NCBI RefSeq assembly: GCF_943913045.1
Contig: NZ_CALTVH010000002.1
Location: forward strand, 86,922-150,921
DNA: 64,000 nucleotides
From: an uncultured Ezakiella sp.
Lineage (GTDB): Bacteria > Bacillota > Clostridia > Tissierellales > Peptoniphilaceae
Direction: 5' to 3'
In this document: positions 41,752 to 50,820 of the stretch, piece by piece
Numbering within the stretch: the stretch's first letter is position 1
Layout: the number at the start of each line of letters is the position of its first letter
Position numbers and translations under genes: made by a program
The notes under the pieces: generated by a model
Seen by the model: only the letters and a program-made list of their open reading frames with translations
Told to the model about the DNA's origin: nothing
Database searches by the model: none

Positions 41752-43110
41752 TTATTCAGAAATTATTTGAGCTCTATTATAAATTTCTTCGTCTAGAACA
41801 CCTTCTGATTTAGCAGCTACAACACCAGCTACAACAGAGTCACTAACGTTAAGAGCTGTTCTACCCATATCTATTAATGGCTCAATAGCGATTAATAGAC
41901 CTGCAAGCTCAATTGGCAGACCCATACTTGATAATACGACGATGGCCGCAAATGTTGCTCCGCCACCAACGCCAACAATACCAAATGATCCCAAAGTTGT
42001 AACTATAACAAGTTTTGCTAGGAAACCAATTGACATTGGATCTATACCCACTGTTGGTGCTATCATAACAGCGAGCATTGCAGGATAAATACCAGCACAA
42101 CCATTTTGTCCGATACTTGTACCCAAGCTACCCGCTAAGTTTGCAATACCTGATGGTACACCTAAGTTTTCTTCCATATTTGTAATGGTAATTGGAAGTG
42201 TACCTGAGCTTGACCTTGATGTGAAAGCAAACATAAAGTTAGGCATTGATTTTCTGAAGAATGTTAATGGATTTAATCCAAATGCTCCGATAATCAAGCC
42301 GTGAATAATAAACATAATAATTATTGCTACATAGCTTGCCAGGATAAATGAAAGAAGTCTCAAGACTTCTGAATAATTCGAAGTCGCCATAACATTGGTC
42401 ATTAAAGCCATAACACCGTATGGAGTTAATCTTAGAACGATCTTTACCATTCTCATAATAACATCTGAGAACGAATTTAATACATCAATAAACAAGTCTG
42501 CACTCTTTACATTTGCACGTTTTAAATATAGGGCTGCAAGTCCTAGCATAGCTGCAAAAAATACTGTTGCAAGGGTTGCATTTGGTCCTTGACCTGTAAG
42601 AGCATAGAATGGGTTTGTTGGAATGATTTCCAAAATTTGTTGTTGAACTGGCTTTGCTTCAAAATTGTGCATGGTTTCTAGAAGTTTTTCCCCACGTTCA
42701 ACTTCTGCTGTTGTTGATTGCAGTCCTTCTGCTGTTAAATTAAAGACCGATGATGTCAAAGCTCCAACAAGGGCAGAAATTGCTACAGTTACCATTAGTA
42801 CTGCCATAATTTTTGCGGCTGACCTACCAACATTCTTTTCTTGGTTGGCTATAGCCTTTGTAATTGAAACAAAAATCAATGGGAATACAATCATCCTTAA
42901 GAGTCTGACATATCCAGACCCAACAAGGGTGATCCAGCTCATTGCCTTTCCTATTTGTTCCTTTGGTGCGACCAATTGAAGGACAATACCTAGAATAATA
43001 CCTACTACTAGGGCTGAAATAACCCTAATGTTGAAAGAGATGTTCAGTTTTTTCATGTAATTAACGCCAAACATCAAAAGAGCGAAAATTAAAATAATTA
43101 ATAAATACAT
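41752..43110 (-). CDS. tcyP: L-cystine/dicarboxylate:cation symporter (TcyP type)
   Basis: 452-residue DAACS family symporter. Beyond the family fold it shares long blocks with Bacillus TcyP: GSGYVRLLRMIVFPLI, FAFTSRSSSGTLPI, SIGQNGCAGIYPAMLAVM and APTVGID, and EPLIDMGRTALNVS. Cystine is therefore the likeliest substrate, dicarboxylates or glutamate less so. It follows the DUF4230-like gene by 9 bp and precedes the small selenoprotein gene. Confidence 0.88.
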   Translation of the reverse strand: MYLLIILIFALLMFGVNYMKKLNISFNIRVISALVVGIILGIVLQLVAPKEQIGKAMSWITLVGSGYVRLLRMIVFPLIFVSITKAIANQEKNVGRSAAKIMAVLMVTVAISALVGALTSSVFNLTAEGLQSTTAEVERGEKLLETMHNFEAKPVQQQILEIIPTNPFYALTGQGPNATLATVFFAAMLGLAALYLKRANVKSADLFIDVLNSFSDVIMRMVKIVLRLTPYGVMALMTNVMATSNYSEVLRLLSFILASYVAIIIMFIIHGLIIGAFGLNPLTFFRKSMPNFMFAFTSRSSSGTLPITITNMEENLGVPSGIANLAGSLGTSIGQNGCAGIYPAMLAVMIAPTVGIDPMSIGFLAKLVIVTTLGSFGIVGVGGGATFAAIVVLSSMGLPIELAGLLIAIEPLIDMGRTALNVSDSVVAGVVAAKSEGVLDEEIYNRAQIISE

Positions 43111-43119
43111 AGCTCCCTC

Positions 43120-43665
43120 CTATTTAAATTCTATATCCTTATAGCCTTTGGCTTTAAGGTACTCTGTAAGAATGGCCTTTAGCCTATCTGTAATAACTTC
43201 TTTGGCCCCGCTTGCTAAGAATTCGTTTTCAATTTCTATTTTTTTATCGCTTATGGTCCTATTTTGTTCAATAAAGCCTTCATCTGAAGAATCTTTAACA
43301 TTTAATTTGTAATCCATTATTACAGGTTCAGGCAATATAACTACTGCCGAATGCTTGCCATCGTAATTTACCAATAATGCCCCATCAACTTGGTCAACAC
43401 TATCGCCGAGCTTTCTGGCAAAAACCTTGCCAGCCAAATCAAAGTATAGCTTAATCTCGGTTGGATCAATATTTTCATCCGAGTACACATAATCATAAAC
43501 TATGTTATCCGCAATATTTGTAATAGCCCTGGCCATCTCTTCATTATATTTCTTTTCTTTTTTCTTTGTGGCAACCATAAAATAAACCACCGAAAAGATT
43601 AATAAAACAATAATAGCTATAGAAATATATAAGATTCGCTTTCTTTTTTTTCCCTTATTGTCCAT
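43120..43665 (-). CDS. Membrane-anchored DUF4230-like protein
   Basis: 181 residues: a short basic start, one membrane span (RILYISIAIIVLLIFSVVYFM), then an extracytoplasmic domain with VILPEPVIMDYKLNVKDSSDEGFIE, a pattern like DUF4230, and a C-terminal helix AKEVITDRLKAILTEYLKAKGY. Function unknown. First in the operon with tcyP and the selenoprotein, so perhaps linked to cystine uptake. Confidence 0.65.
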   Translation of the reverse strand: MDNKGKKRKRILYISIAIIVLLIFSVVYFMVATKKKEKKYNEEMARAITNIADNIVYDYVYSDENIDPTEIKLYFDLAGKVFARKLGDSVDQVDGALLVNYDGKHSAVVILPEPVIMDYKLNVKDSSDEGFIEQNRTISDKKIEIENEFLASGAKEVITDRLKAILTEYLKAKGYKDIEFK

Positions 43666-43772
43666 CCTGGCCTCCTATTTGTATTCCTAATATAATTTTA
43701 CCCTATTGAAGTTTTTTTAATCTATTAATATGAATCAGATCTTATAATCTTCTTAAATAATTTAAGTAAATA

Positions 43773-43796
43773 AAAAAGGCTGGTCCAGCCAGCCTA
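43773..43796 (-). terminator. Terminator after ricT
   Basis: Minus strand GGCTGG-CTGGA-CCAGCC stem followed by TTTTTTATTT. Confidence 0.85.
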
Positions 43797-43801
43797 CTAA
43801 A

Positions 43802-44656
43802 TTAATCCGTATTCTTGTTGGGGCACTTGCATTTTTCGCAATCCCTTCTATTCTTTTTCTTTAAATCACTCACATTAAAAACATGGTATTCAAAGGAATC
43901 ATTTTTTTCGATTTGAACTTTTACCTCGTCTTTAATTGCATATCTTTCAACGACTTTGCCTTCACCCTCTGGTGTGATAACAACTTCCTTTAGATTTGGT
44001 AATTCTTTTAGTCTTTCTTCATAGACATCTTGCTCATATCTCAAGCAGCACATAAGCCTGCCGCACATACCGCTAATCTTTGATGGAGTAAGCGATAGTC
44101 CTTGGTCCTTGGCCATCTTAATAGTAACATTGTCAAAATCTTTTAAGAAACGTGAACAGCAAAGCTCTTGGCCACATGGACCCAAGCCTCCTAACATTCT
44201 AGCCCCGTCTCTTACACCGATTTGTCTAAGTTCTATTCTGGTTCTGTAAATATATGCAAGCTCCTTTACCAGCTCACGGAAATCCACACGCCCATCGGCG
44301 TTGAAATAAAATAATAACTTTTGATTGTCAAATGTATAGGCGCAATCTACAAGCTTCATATCCAGATTATGCTTTGCTACCAATTCTTTAAAAACTTCCG
44401 AAGCCTCGGAGGCCTTGATAACATTCTCTCTATATCTTTCAAGATCGTAGTCTGTTGCAACCCTAATAACAGGTTTTAGTTGTCTTTTGATATCCTCTTC
44501 ATCGCGTTCATAGCTGGCCTCTCTTGCAAAGCCAAGCTCCTTACCGTGAATGGTTTCAACAACAACGCCATCACCCACTTTTATATCTAAGTCAAGACTG
44601 TCAAAACTATATATTTTACCGGAGTCGTTGAATTGTATTCCTACAACTCTAACCAT
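43802..44656 (-). CDS. ricT: PSP1/RicT (YaaT) family protein
   Basis: 284-residue PSP1-domain protein, component of the RicAFT complex that binds Fe-S clusters and guides RNase Y. The Cys clusters are present: GGLGPCGQELCCSRFL, GMCGRLMCCLRYE and C-terminal CEKCKCPN. N-terminal VVGIQFNDSGKIYSFDS is typical. In the usual darA-holB-ricT order. Confidence 0.93.
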   Translation of the reverse strand: MVRVVGIQFNDSGKIYSFDSLDLDIKVGDGVVVETIHGKELGFAREASYERDEEDIKRQLKPVIRVATDYDLERYRENVIKASEASEVFKELVAKHNLDMKLVDCAYTFDNQKLLFYFNADGRVDFRELVKELAYIYRTRIELRQIGVRDGARMLGGLGPCGQELCCSRFLKDFDNVTIKMAKDQGLSLTPSKISGMCGRLMCCLRYEQDVYEERLKELPNLKEVVITPEGEGKVVERYAIKDEVKVQIEKNDSFEYHVFNVSDLKKKNRRDCEKCKCPNKNTD

Positions 44657-44707
44657 AAATCCCTCCTTACAAGCTTATTTTATCATATTTTTTTAATAAT
44701 AACAAAT

Positions 44708-45562
44708 CTAAAAATTCCCCATCATCAAGTCAGCAAAAATATTCTTCTTATTAAAATTTCCCATATACAAACTCATAGCCTGGTCTAATTTAAGTAAAAG
44801 CCTGTCTATAATATCTGGCTTAATATTTAATTTGCCTTGAAAAATATTTGCATCGTGTAAATCCGACTTTTCTCCACAGGAAATTTTTCTCATCTCTTTT
44901 AAAACGCAAGTTGCATAAGCAGCCATAACTTTAAAATCTTCGACATCAGGCTCTTTGCTAATATAATTTCCATCCCTGTACAAAAAGGCCCTGACAAAAT
45001 CAGTGAGGCCACTCATATCATAGTCCATATAATACTTGGCCTTGGACACGCTCCCATCCGCCAGAATAAGTACTTCTGTCGAAAGATCTCTACCAACAGC
45101 AGTTTTTATTTCATCATCAGTTAATTTTTGGTAAGAAACTTTTATTAGCCTGCTCCTTATTGTGGACAAAAGCTCGTCATACTTATGGGTAATTAAAATA
45201 ATTGTCTGGCCTTCAGGCGGGTCTTCCAAAAGTTTTAACAAGGCATTTTGGCTCTCTGTATTCATCAAATGGGCATCGTTAATAAGGGCAAATTTTCTCC
45301 CCCCCGAGTAGGATTTCAAATGCGAAAACTCTATCAGCTCGCGAATTTTTTCAAGCTTTATCAAAGAATTAGTTGGCTCTACAAAAAAGAGGTCGGCATG
45401 AACTGCCGCCTCATCTGTATTTACCTTTAAAATTTGTCCAATTAGATCAAGGGCCTTGGATTTTTTCCCCAAGCCTTCTTTACCACTAAGACATATAGAG
45501 AGTGTGTCCCTTTTTAAAAGCTCTTCTAATATTTGATTTGCCTTTTCGTTACCAACAATCAT
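44708..45562 (-). CDS. holB: DNA polymerase III subunit delta'
   Basis: 284-residue clamp-loader subunit. It keeps a degenerate P loop (SGKEGLGKKSKAL), the sensor-like region INDAHLMNTESQNALLKLLEDPPEGQTIILIT and SRLIKVSY. Overlaps darA by one base. Longer eukaryote-like zinc-finger Cys are absent, as usual in these short Gram-positive forms. Confidence 0.88.
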   Translation of the reverse strand: MIVGNEKANQILEELLKRDTLSICLSGKEGLGKKSKALDLIGQILKVNTDEAAVHADLFFVEPTNSLIKLEKIRELIEFSHLKSYSGGRKFALINDAHLMNTESQNALLKLLEDPPEGQTIILITHKYDELLSTIRSRLIKVSYQKLTDDEIKTAVGRDLSTEVLILADGSVSKAKYYMDYDMSGLTDFVRAFLYRDGNYISKEPDVEDFKVMAAYATCVLKEMRKISCGEKSDLHDANIFQGKLNIKPDIIDRLLLKLDQAMSLYMGNFNKKNIFADLMMGNF

Positions 45563-45888
45563 TATATTCTAACGAATTGATCCACATCAAGTACAAATAC
45601 TGTTGCGCCCCCAACCTTTACTTCCAAAGGATATGGAATAAATGCATCCCCTGGCATAGTAACTGTTAGAAGTGATGTGGTGATTTCTCTTTGCTTGCAA
45701 TTATGTTCGATAATTCCAAGCGCATCATCAAGCATATTGTCTTCAACACCAATCAAAAGAGTTGTATTGCCTGACTTTAAAAATCCACCTGTACTTGACA
45801 ATCTTGTAAGCCTATATTTCTTTTCAGTAAGTTCTTCTACAAGAGCATTTACGTCTGCGTCTTGAACAATAGCTACTAATAATTTCAT
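45562..45888 (-). CDS. darA: Cyclic-di-AMP receptor DarA (PII-like, YaaQ)
   Basis: 108-residue PII-like protein: MKLLVAIVQDADVNALVEEL, RLTRLSSTGGFLKSGNTTLLIGVED and GGATVFVLDVDQFVRI are nearly invariant in DarA. It binds cyclic di-AMP in the cytoplasm; its target is not known. Starts the darA-holB-ricT transcript from the promoter at 45941-45969. Confidence 0.94.
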   Translation of the reverse strand: MKLLVAIVQDADVNALVEELTEKKYRLTRLSSTGGFLKSGNTTLLIGVEDNMLDDALGIIEHNCKQREITTSLLTVTMPGDAFIPYPLEVKVGGATVFVLDVDQFVRI

Positions 45889-45940
45889 ATTTCTACCTCC
45901 TATTGTTGTTTTTTGAAAAATACGATTTGTTTGTTACTTT

Positions 45941-45969
45941 ATTATAACATAGTCATTATATTTTAGCAA
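45941..45969 (-). promoter_or_regulatory. Promoter of darA-holB-ricT
   Basis: Minus strand TTGCTA (45964-45969), 17-bp spacer ending TGT, TATAAT (45941-45946), an extended -10. Confidence 0.7.
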
Positions 45970-45971
45970 GA

Positions 45972-46574
45972 TTACCAGCCCATTTCATTGTTTATAATTT
46001 CTACAACGTCTGAAAGAACCTCTTCTTTAGTCCTAGATGCATCAACTGTTTTAACTCCTTGGCTGTCCATAAGTTTTTTATACTCACTTACAACCCTCTG
46101 GTGAAAGTCTAAACCCCTAAGCTCAAGCCTATCAAGTTCTCTTTCTTGGATCTTGCGGTCAATACCCTCATCTGCATTTAGCATGAGTAGAATATTTAAG
46201 TCAGGCCTAAAGCCCTTTAAGGCAAAATCATTTACCATCTCGACCTTATCTACACCAAGTTCAAGGCCAGCCCCTTGATAGCAAATGCTAGACATCAAAA
46301 ACCTGTCTGTTATTATCAGATCATAATTTTTCAAGTCTTTTTTTAGCATCTCATAATTTTCGCTCCGCATAGCTGCAAAGAGCAGTGCTTCAGTTGCTGA
46401 TGAAATTTGAGTGTCTTTATTCAAAAGTAGGCCCCTAATTTTTTCGCCTACTTGAGATCCACCAGGTTCCCTAAAATATTTTATATTTTTGTCCTTATAA
46501 ACTCTCTTTAGCCCTTCAATAACTGTGCTCTTGCCAGTCCCATCAGGACCTTCAATAACGATAAATTTGCCCAT
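45972..46574 (-). CDS. tmk: Thymidylate kinase
   Basis: 200-residue dTMP kinase for dTTP synthesis. P loop IEGPDGTGKSTVIEGL at 6-21, REPGGSQVGEKIR, DRFLMSSICYQGAG. It overlaps the SLH gene by one base and precedes darA, a common Firmicutes order. Confidence 0.96.
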   Translation of the reverse strand: MGKFIVIEGPDGTGKSTVIEGLKRVYKDKNIKYFREPGGSQVGEKIRGLLLNKDTQISSATEALLFAAMRSENYEMLKKDLKNYDLIITDRFLMSSICYQGAGLELGVDKVEMVNDFALKGFRPDLNILLMLNADEGIDRKIQERELDRLELRGLDFHQRVVSEYKKLMDSQGVKTVDASRTKEEVLSDVVEIINNEMGW

Positions 46575-47488
46575 TACTTTGTGTTAACTAAAATATCGTA
46601 ATAATATTTATTGCCCTTGTTGACGTCAAAGAATCTATTGTAAAGACCAATTTGTTCGTCCATTTTTTTCCTGTCAATTTTAATTTCTCTAACCCTTGTT
46701 AAAATCGAAGCCAGTTCGCCTCTTGTAATTGGACGATCACAATCGCTTACATTATCGATAGCACTGATCCAGCCATCCATATAAGCCCTTTGCATTTCGC
46801 CCTTTGCCCAGTGATTTTCTGGAATCTTTGACATATTGCCTTCCATCTTGGTGTAGCCCTTGTATCTGACAAAAACAGTTATAACTTCAGCCAAAGAAAT
46901 ATTTTTCATAGGCATCATATCACCACTGTCATCACCCTTTAGATAACCATTGGCCTTAGCGTGATCCATAGCTTCTTGATACCAGTTTTCACCTGTGCCC
47001 AAGAAAATTTGATTGTCCATCCTTGCAAGAACCATTGCAAACTCAGCCCTGGTTAGATTTTTGTCAGGATTGAAATTATTTCTTTCATCTCCTTTTAATA
47101 AAGGTTTGGATTGTAATTCCGAATCATCTTTTCTAAAAGCTGAAATTGCATTTTCAAAATCTCTTGGATCTAAAGTATCGCGCGGATCAATAGAATCCAA
47201 AAAGTCTTCCAATTTTTTAACAGCTCCATAGTATCCAGGCTTGCCCTTGTATTGAGAAATCATATTTAAAATTTGATTTTGCAGTTGGCTAACCCTGTAT
47301 TGTCTATCAGCTTCAACAGCCCTCCAATATTCCTCTTCTTCTTTTTTCTTCTTTTCTTCCTCGGTGAGTTCCGTCTTTTCACCCTCTTCTGCAAAAATAT
47401 TTGGCATAGCAAATATGATTACACTAATTACCATCATAGCTGCAAGTAAAATCGCCAAAACTTGTGCCATTCTTCTTGTGTTTTTCAT
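46574..47488 (-). CDS. S-layer homology (SLH) domain protein
   Basis: 304 residues. N-terminal signal anchor (residues 10-30), acidic linker (EEGEKTELTEEEKKKKEEEEY), a helical segment, then SLH modules with LTRAEFAMVLARM, SLAEVITVFVRYKGY and ITRGELASILTRVREI. SLH domains bind pyruvylated secondary wall polymer, so it is probably wall-attached. Role unknown. Confidence 0.85.
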   Translation of the reverse strand: MKNTRRMAQVLAILLAAMMVISVIIFAMPNIFAEEGEKTELTEEEKKKKEEEEYWRAVEADRQYRVSQLQNQILNMISQYKGKPGYYGAVKKLEDFLDSIDPRDTLDPRDFENAISAFRKDDSELQSKPLLKGDERNNFNPDKNLTRAEFAMVLARMDNQIFLGTGENWYQEAMDHAKANGYLKGDDSGDMMPMKNISLAEVITVFVRYKGYTKMEGNMSKIPENHWAKGEMQRAYMDGWISAIDNVSDCDRPITRGELASILTRVREIKIDRKKMDEQIGLYNRFFDVNKGNKYYYDILVNTK

Positions 47489-47941
47489 TTAATCCTCCAC
47501 TTCCCCAACAAAGGCCACGTGTCCCCTGCTGTCTTCTTGATATTTTTGCTTTATCTCATCATCAATCATAATATAGTCTTTAAAATCAACGGCTAGAATC
47601 TTTTTTAAGCATTTAAGATTTGAGACCCCATCTACATTGAGTAGGCCGTCCTTAATCTCCGTCTTAAATCCAGCCCTTGCAATTTTGTCCTCGTCCCTAC
47701 CGGAGACCCTGCCAAAATAATCTATCATCTCTGGGCTAGCTGTTCCTATATAAAAGTCGTCGGCCTCTTCCAAAAATTCAAAAGTGTATCTGGACCTTCT
47801 TACATAAACTGTAAATACATGCTTGTTAAAAAGAGTCCCTTCTGTTGCCCATCCACAAGTCATGGCATTTATACGCCCATCTTTTTTGACTGCGAAAAGC
47901 AAAAAATCATTTTCTAAATACTTGTCTATTATGTGATTCAT
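47489..47941 (-). CDS. Flavin reductase-like FMN-binding protein
   Basis: 150 residues resembling the flavin-reductase-like fold: NAMTCGWATEGTLFNKHVFTVYVRRSRYTFEFL, DFYIGTASPEMIDYFGRVSGRDEDKI. Such proteins bind FMN and act as oxidoreductases with unknown acceptor. Has its own promoter at 47963-47991 and one base of spacing to the SLH gene. Confidence 0.8.
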   Translation of the reverse strand: MNHIIDKYLENDFLLFAVKKDGRINAMTCGWATEGTLFNKHVFTVYVRRSRYTFEFLEEADDFYIGTASPEMIDYFGRVSGRDEDKIARAGFKTEIKDGLLNVDGVSNLKCLKKILAVDFKDYIMIDDEIKQKYQEDSRGHVAFVGEVED

Positions 47942-47962
47942 AAAACACCTCTTCGAAAGTAA

Positions 47963-47991
47963 ATTATATCATCTTTTATATAAGTCTTCAA
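47963..47991 (-). promoter_or_regulatory. Promoter of the flavoprotein-SLH-tmk genes
   Basis: Minus strand TTGAAG (47986-47991), 17-bp spacer, TATAAT (47963-47968). Confidence 0.65.
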
Positions 47992-48010
47992 GCTTAATGG
48001 CCAGCTGTCC

Positions 48011-49603
48011 TTAGCTATTAATTATAGCCTCTTTCATGCAGGCAATTCTTGCAAGTGGTACCGACAGTTCATCAATGCCAATCTCAATAAAGTAATCAAG
48101 AAGGCTTAAATCAGCCCCGGCTGCCCCGCAAATGCCAACTTCAATATTATTTTCATGGGCTGCAATAGCCGCCATCTTTATAAGTCTTAAAATCGCCTTA
48201 TGATGGCTATCCAAATATCCAGATAATTTTGCATTTGTCCTATCGACTGCCAAAGTATAGGAGGTCAGGTCATTGGTCCCAATTGAGAAAAAGTCACACT
48301 CCTTGCCAAGCTCATCTGCTATTATACAAGCGGCTGGAGTTTCAATCATTATGCCCAGTTCAACATCAGCAAAGGATTTATTTTCAGCCTTAAGTTCTTT
48401 CCTACATTCTTCTAAGAGTTCTTTGGTCTGGATAATCTCATCCTTTGATATAATCATAGGTAAAAGAATTTTTAGCTTGCCATAAACACTTGCACGCAAG
48501 AGGGCTCTGAGTTGAGTTTTAAATAAATCTTTCTTAGTTAATGAAATTCTAATCGCCCTTAGACCCAACTGTGGATTGTCTTCTTTTTCCAAACCCAAAT
48601 AATCCACCTGCTTGTCAGCGCCTATATCCAAAGTCCTAATGGTAACTGGCTTACCCTTCATGTATTCCAAGGCGTTTTTATAAGCCTCAAATTGAGTTTC
48701 TTCATCAGGAGCCTGGTCCCTACCCAAAAATAAAAACTCTGACCTAAAGAGGCCAATGCCTTCAGCGCCATTTTCATAAGCGTCCTTGGCTTCTTCATCG
48801 CTTCCTATATTTGCATAGACGGATATTTTTTGCCCTGAATGAGTTTTGGCTTCCATATCCTTGTACTTGGACAAGTCTTTGGTCCTAATTTCAATTTCTT
48901 TAATTTTTTCCTTGTATTCTTCCAAGACCTCATCGCTTGGATCTAGGATAAATATTCCTTCGTCCCCGTCAATTATGGCCAGTTTATTATCACAAGCCAT
49001 CAAATCATCTATGGCGAGAGATATCACAGCAGGAATTTTTAAATTGTTGGCCAAGATTGTCGTGTGGCTAGTCACTGATCCATTTATAGTCGCTAGTCCT
49101 TTTATCTTTTTAAAATCCATCTCCATGGTTTCAGACGGATAAAGGTCATCAGCTAGCAGAATATAATCATCATCTAGCTTGTTTACCGTCTTGCCTTGCA
49201 AGGCTTTAATTAGCCTGGTCATAACGTCTTCAATATCATTGGCCCTCATCCTAAAGTATTCATCATCCATGGCATAAAAAATTTCCTTTAGGTCTTCCTT
49301 GGCTTGAAATACTGAATACTCAGCCTTGAAGCCCTGATCGATATAAGAATTTATAGCAGCTATTAGTTCTGGATCTTCCAGCATAAGTTGGTGGGCTGTA
49401 AAAATTTCACCATCGCCACCACCAATATTTTCTTTTATTTTTTCCAGGGCCTCTTTTGCTCTTTCAAAAGCCTCATCAAGGCGCTTATGTTCGAGGCTAG
49501 TGTCATTAGCTTTATTAGAATCTATAGTTTGATCTCTATTTATAAGCAACACTTTTCCGATTGCTATGCCATCCGATACGCCCCTTGCCCTTATCTTTTC
49601 CAT
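48011..49603 (-). CDS. ptsI: PTS enzyme I
   Basis: 530-residue phosphoenolpyruvate-protein phosphotransferase; a little short of the usual ~570. The phospho-His is in GSVTSHTTILANNLKIPAV (about residue 185). PEP-site signatures GIGLFRSEFLFLGRD and FSIGTNDLTSYTLAVDR and the C-terminal Cys of EVGICGAAGAD are present. It starts the sugar phosphorelay. Overlaps nagA by 13 bp; HPr is not in the window. Confidence 0.94.
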   Translation of the reverse strand: MEKIRARGVSDGIAIGKVLLINRDQTIDSNKANDTSLEHKRLDEAFERAKEALEKIKENIGGGDGEIFTAHQLMLEDPELIAAINSYIDQGFKAEYSVFQAKEDLKEIFYAMDDEYFRMRANDIEDVMTRLIKALQGKTVNKLDDDYILLADDLYPSETMEMDFKKIKGLATINGSVTSHTTILANNLKIPAVISLAIDDLMACDNKLAIIDGDEGIFILDPSDEVLEEYKEKIKEIEIRTKDLSKYKDMEAKTHSGQKISVYANIGSDEEAKDAYENGAEGIGLFRSEFLFLGRDQAPDEETQFEAYKNALEYMKGKPVTIRTLDIGADKQVDYLGLEKEDNPQLGLRAIRISLTKKDLFKTQLRALLRASVYGKLKILLPMIISKDEIIQTKELLEECRKELKAENKSFADVELGIMIETPAACIIADELGKECDFFSIGTNDLTSYTLAVDRTNAKLSGYLDSHHKAILRLIKMAAIAAHENNIEVGICGAAGADLSLLDYFIEIGIDELSVPLARIACMKEAIINS

Positions 49604-50703
49604 CTTTCTTTCCCCCTAATATAAACGGCTTCAAGATTAAAGTCTTCGTCCAAAATTAAAAAGTTTGCAAAATATCCCTCTTTAATCTCGCCCATATCGG
49701 TTAATCCAAGAGCTCTTGCAGGATTTACACTAGCGGCTTTTACCGCCTTAACCCTATCAACGCCCATGGCTATAGCCGTCTGCATACATTTAAATAAATT
49801 TGTAACAGAGCCAGCAATATTCCCCTTGTCCACAAGCCTTGCAGTATTACCTTTGACCTCTACATTCTGTCCACCCAGATCATAAATACCATCAGCTAGA
49901 CCAGTTGCTCTCATGGAATCTGAAACCAAAATTATCCTATCTCCCATTAGATCAAATACCATCCGAACGATAGCAGGATGAATATGAACGCCGTCAGTAA
50001 TTAGCTCCATGTATTTGGCTCGCTCATAGGCTGCCAGGATTGGGCCGGGTGCCCTGTGATGAATACCATTCATAGCATTAAACATATGTGTTAGCTGAGA
50101 AAAGCCATTTTGAAATGCATCTATAGCTGTATCATAATCGCAATTCGTGTGGGCGATGCTAATAATATAATCAGCTGCCAGCTCTCTGGCAAATTCAAGA
50201 GCCCCGTCTCTTTCTGGAGCCATGCTAATAATTTTTAATAATCCACCAGATAAATTGTCAAGTCTCTTTGTCATTTCAACATTTGCATTTGAAATATATT
50301 TTGGATTTTGTGCGCCGATTTTATCTTCCGCAATAAAAGGCCCCTCCATATGGATGCCAACAAGATTCGCATAAGAATTATCGTAGGCCCCTAGGCAGGC
50401 AAAAATGCCAGACAAAATATTTTCACTAAAAGTCATAGTCGTTGGCACAAATTGTGTGATCCCATTTTCCATCATATACTTGGCAAAAGTATTTATGGAT
50501 TCTATCTTGCCATCACAAGCATCTGCATTCATCGCCCCGTGGGTGTGGATGTCAGTAAGGCCTGGAATAATATATTTACCTTTTATATTTATACAATCGT
50601 CACTTGCAAAATTCCCAAATGACTTAAATTTTTCATTGTCCAGCTCAAAATCTATATCTTGAAATTTATTTTTATAAAAAACATTTCCGCCGCAAAATTT
50701 CAT
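49591..50703 (-). CDS. nagA: N-acetylglucosamine-6-phosphate deacetylase
   Basis: 370-residue amidohydrolase making GlcN6P and acetate. Metal and active-site residues visible in GLTDIHTHG, HMEGPF, AHTNCDYD, THMFNAMNG and LVSDSMRATG. Divergent from nagE, so uptake and first catabolic step face each other over a 117-bp control region. Confidence 0.95.
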   Translation of the reverse strand: MKFCGGNVFYKNKFQDIDFELDNEKFKSFGNFASDDCINIKGKYIIPGLTDIHTHGAMNADACDGKIESINTFAKYMMENGITQFVPTTMTFSENILSGIFACLGAYDNSYANLVGIHMEGPFIAEDKIGAQNPKYISNANVEMTKRLDNLSGGLLKIISMAPERDGALEFARELAADYIISIAHTNCDYDTAIDAFQNGFSQLTHMFNAMNGIHHRAPGPILAAYERAKYMELITDGVHIHPAIVRMVFDLMGDRIILVSDSMRATGLADGIYDLGGQNVEVKGNTARLVDKGNIAGSVTNLFKCMQTAIAMGVDRVKAVKAASVNPARALGLTDMGEIKEGYFANFLILDEDFNLEAVYIRGKERWKR

Positions 50704-50723
50704 AAGAGCCTCCTTTTGAATAA

Positions 50724-50732
50724 ATTATAACA
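50724..50732 (-). promoter_or_regulatory. Extended -10 of the nagA-ptsI promoter
   Basis: Minus strand TGTTATAAT; the -35 is weak. Confidence 0.5.
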
Positions 50733-50780
50733 TAAGGATTAAAAATATAAAACTATTTTCTTTTAAATTGTTTACCGCTG

Positions 50781-50789
50781 TGGTATAAT
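50781..50789 (+). promoter_or_regulatory. Extended -10 of the nagE-crr promoter
   Basis: TGGTATAAT 30 bp before the ATG; weak -35. The palindromic TACCGCTGTGGTA (50773-50785) overlaps it and could be an operator. Confidence 0.55.
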
Positions 50790-50820
50790 ATAATTGACTA
50801 CTTAATAAGGAGGTTTATTT

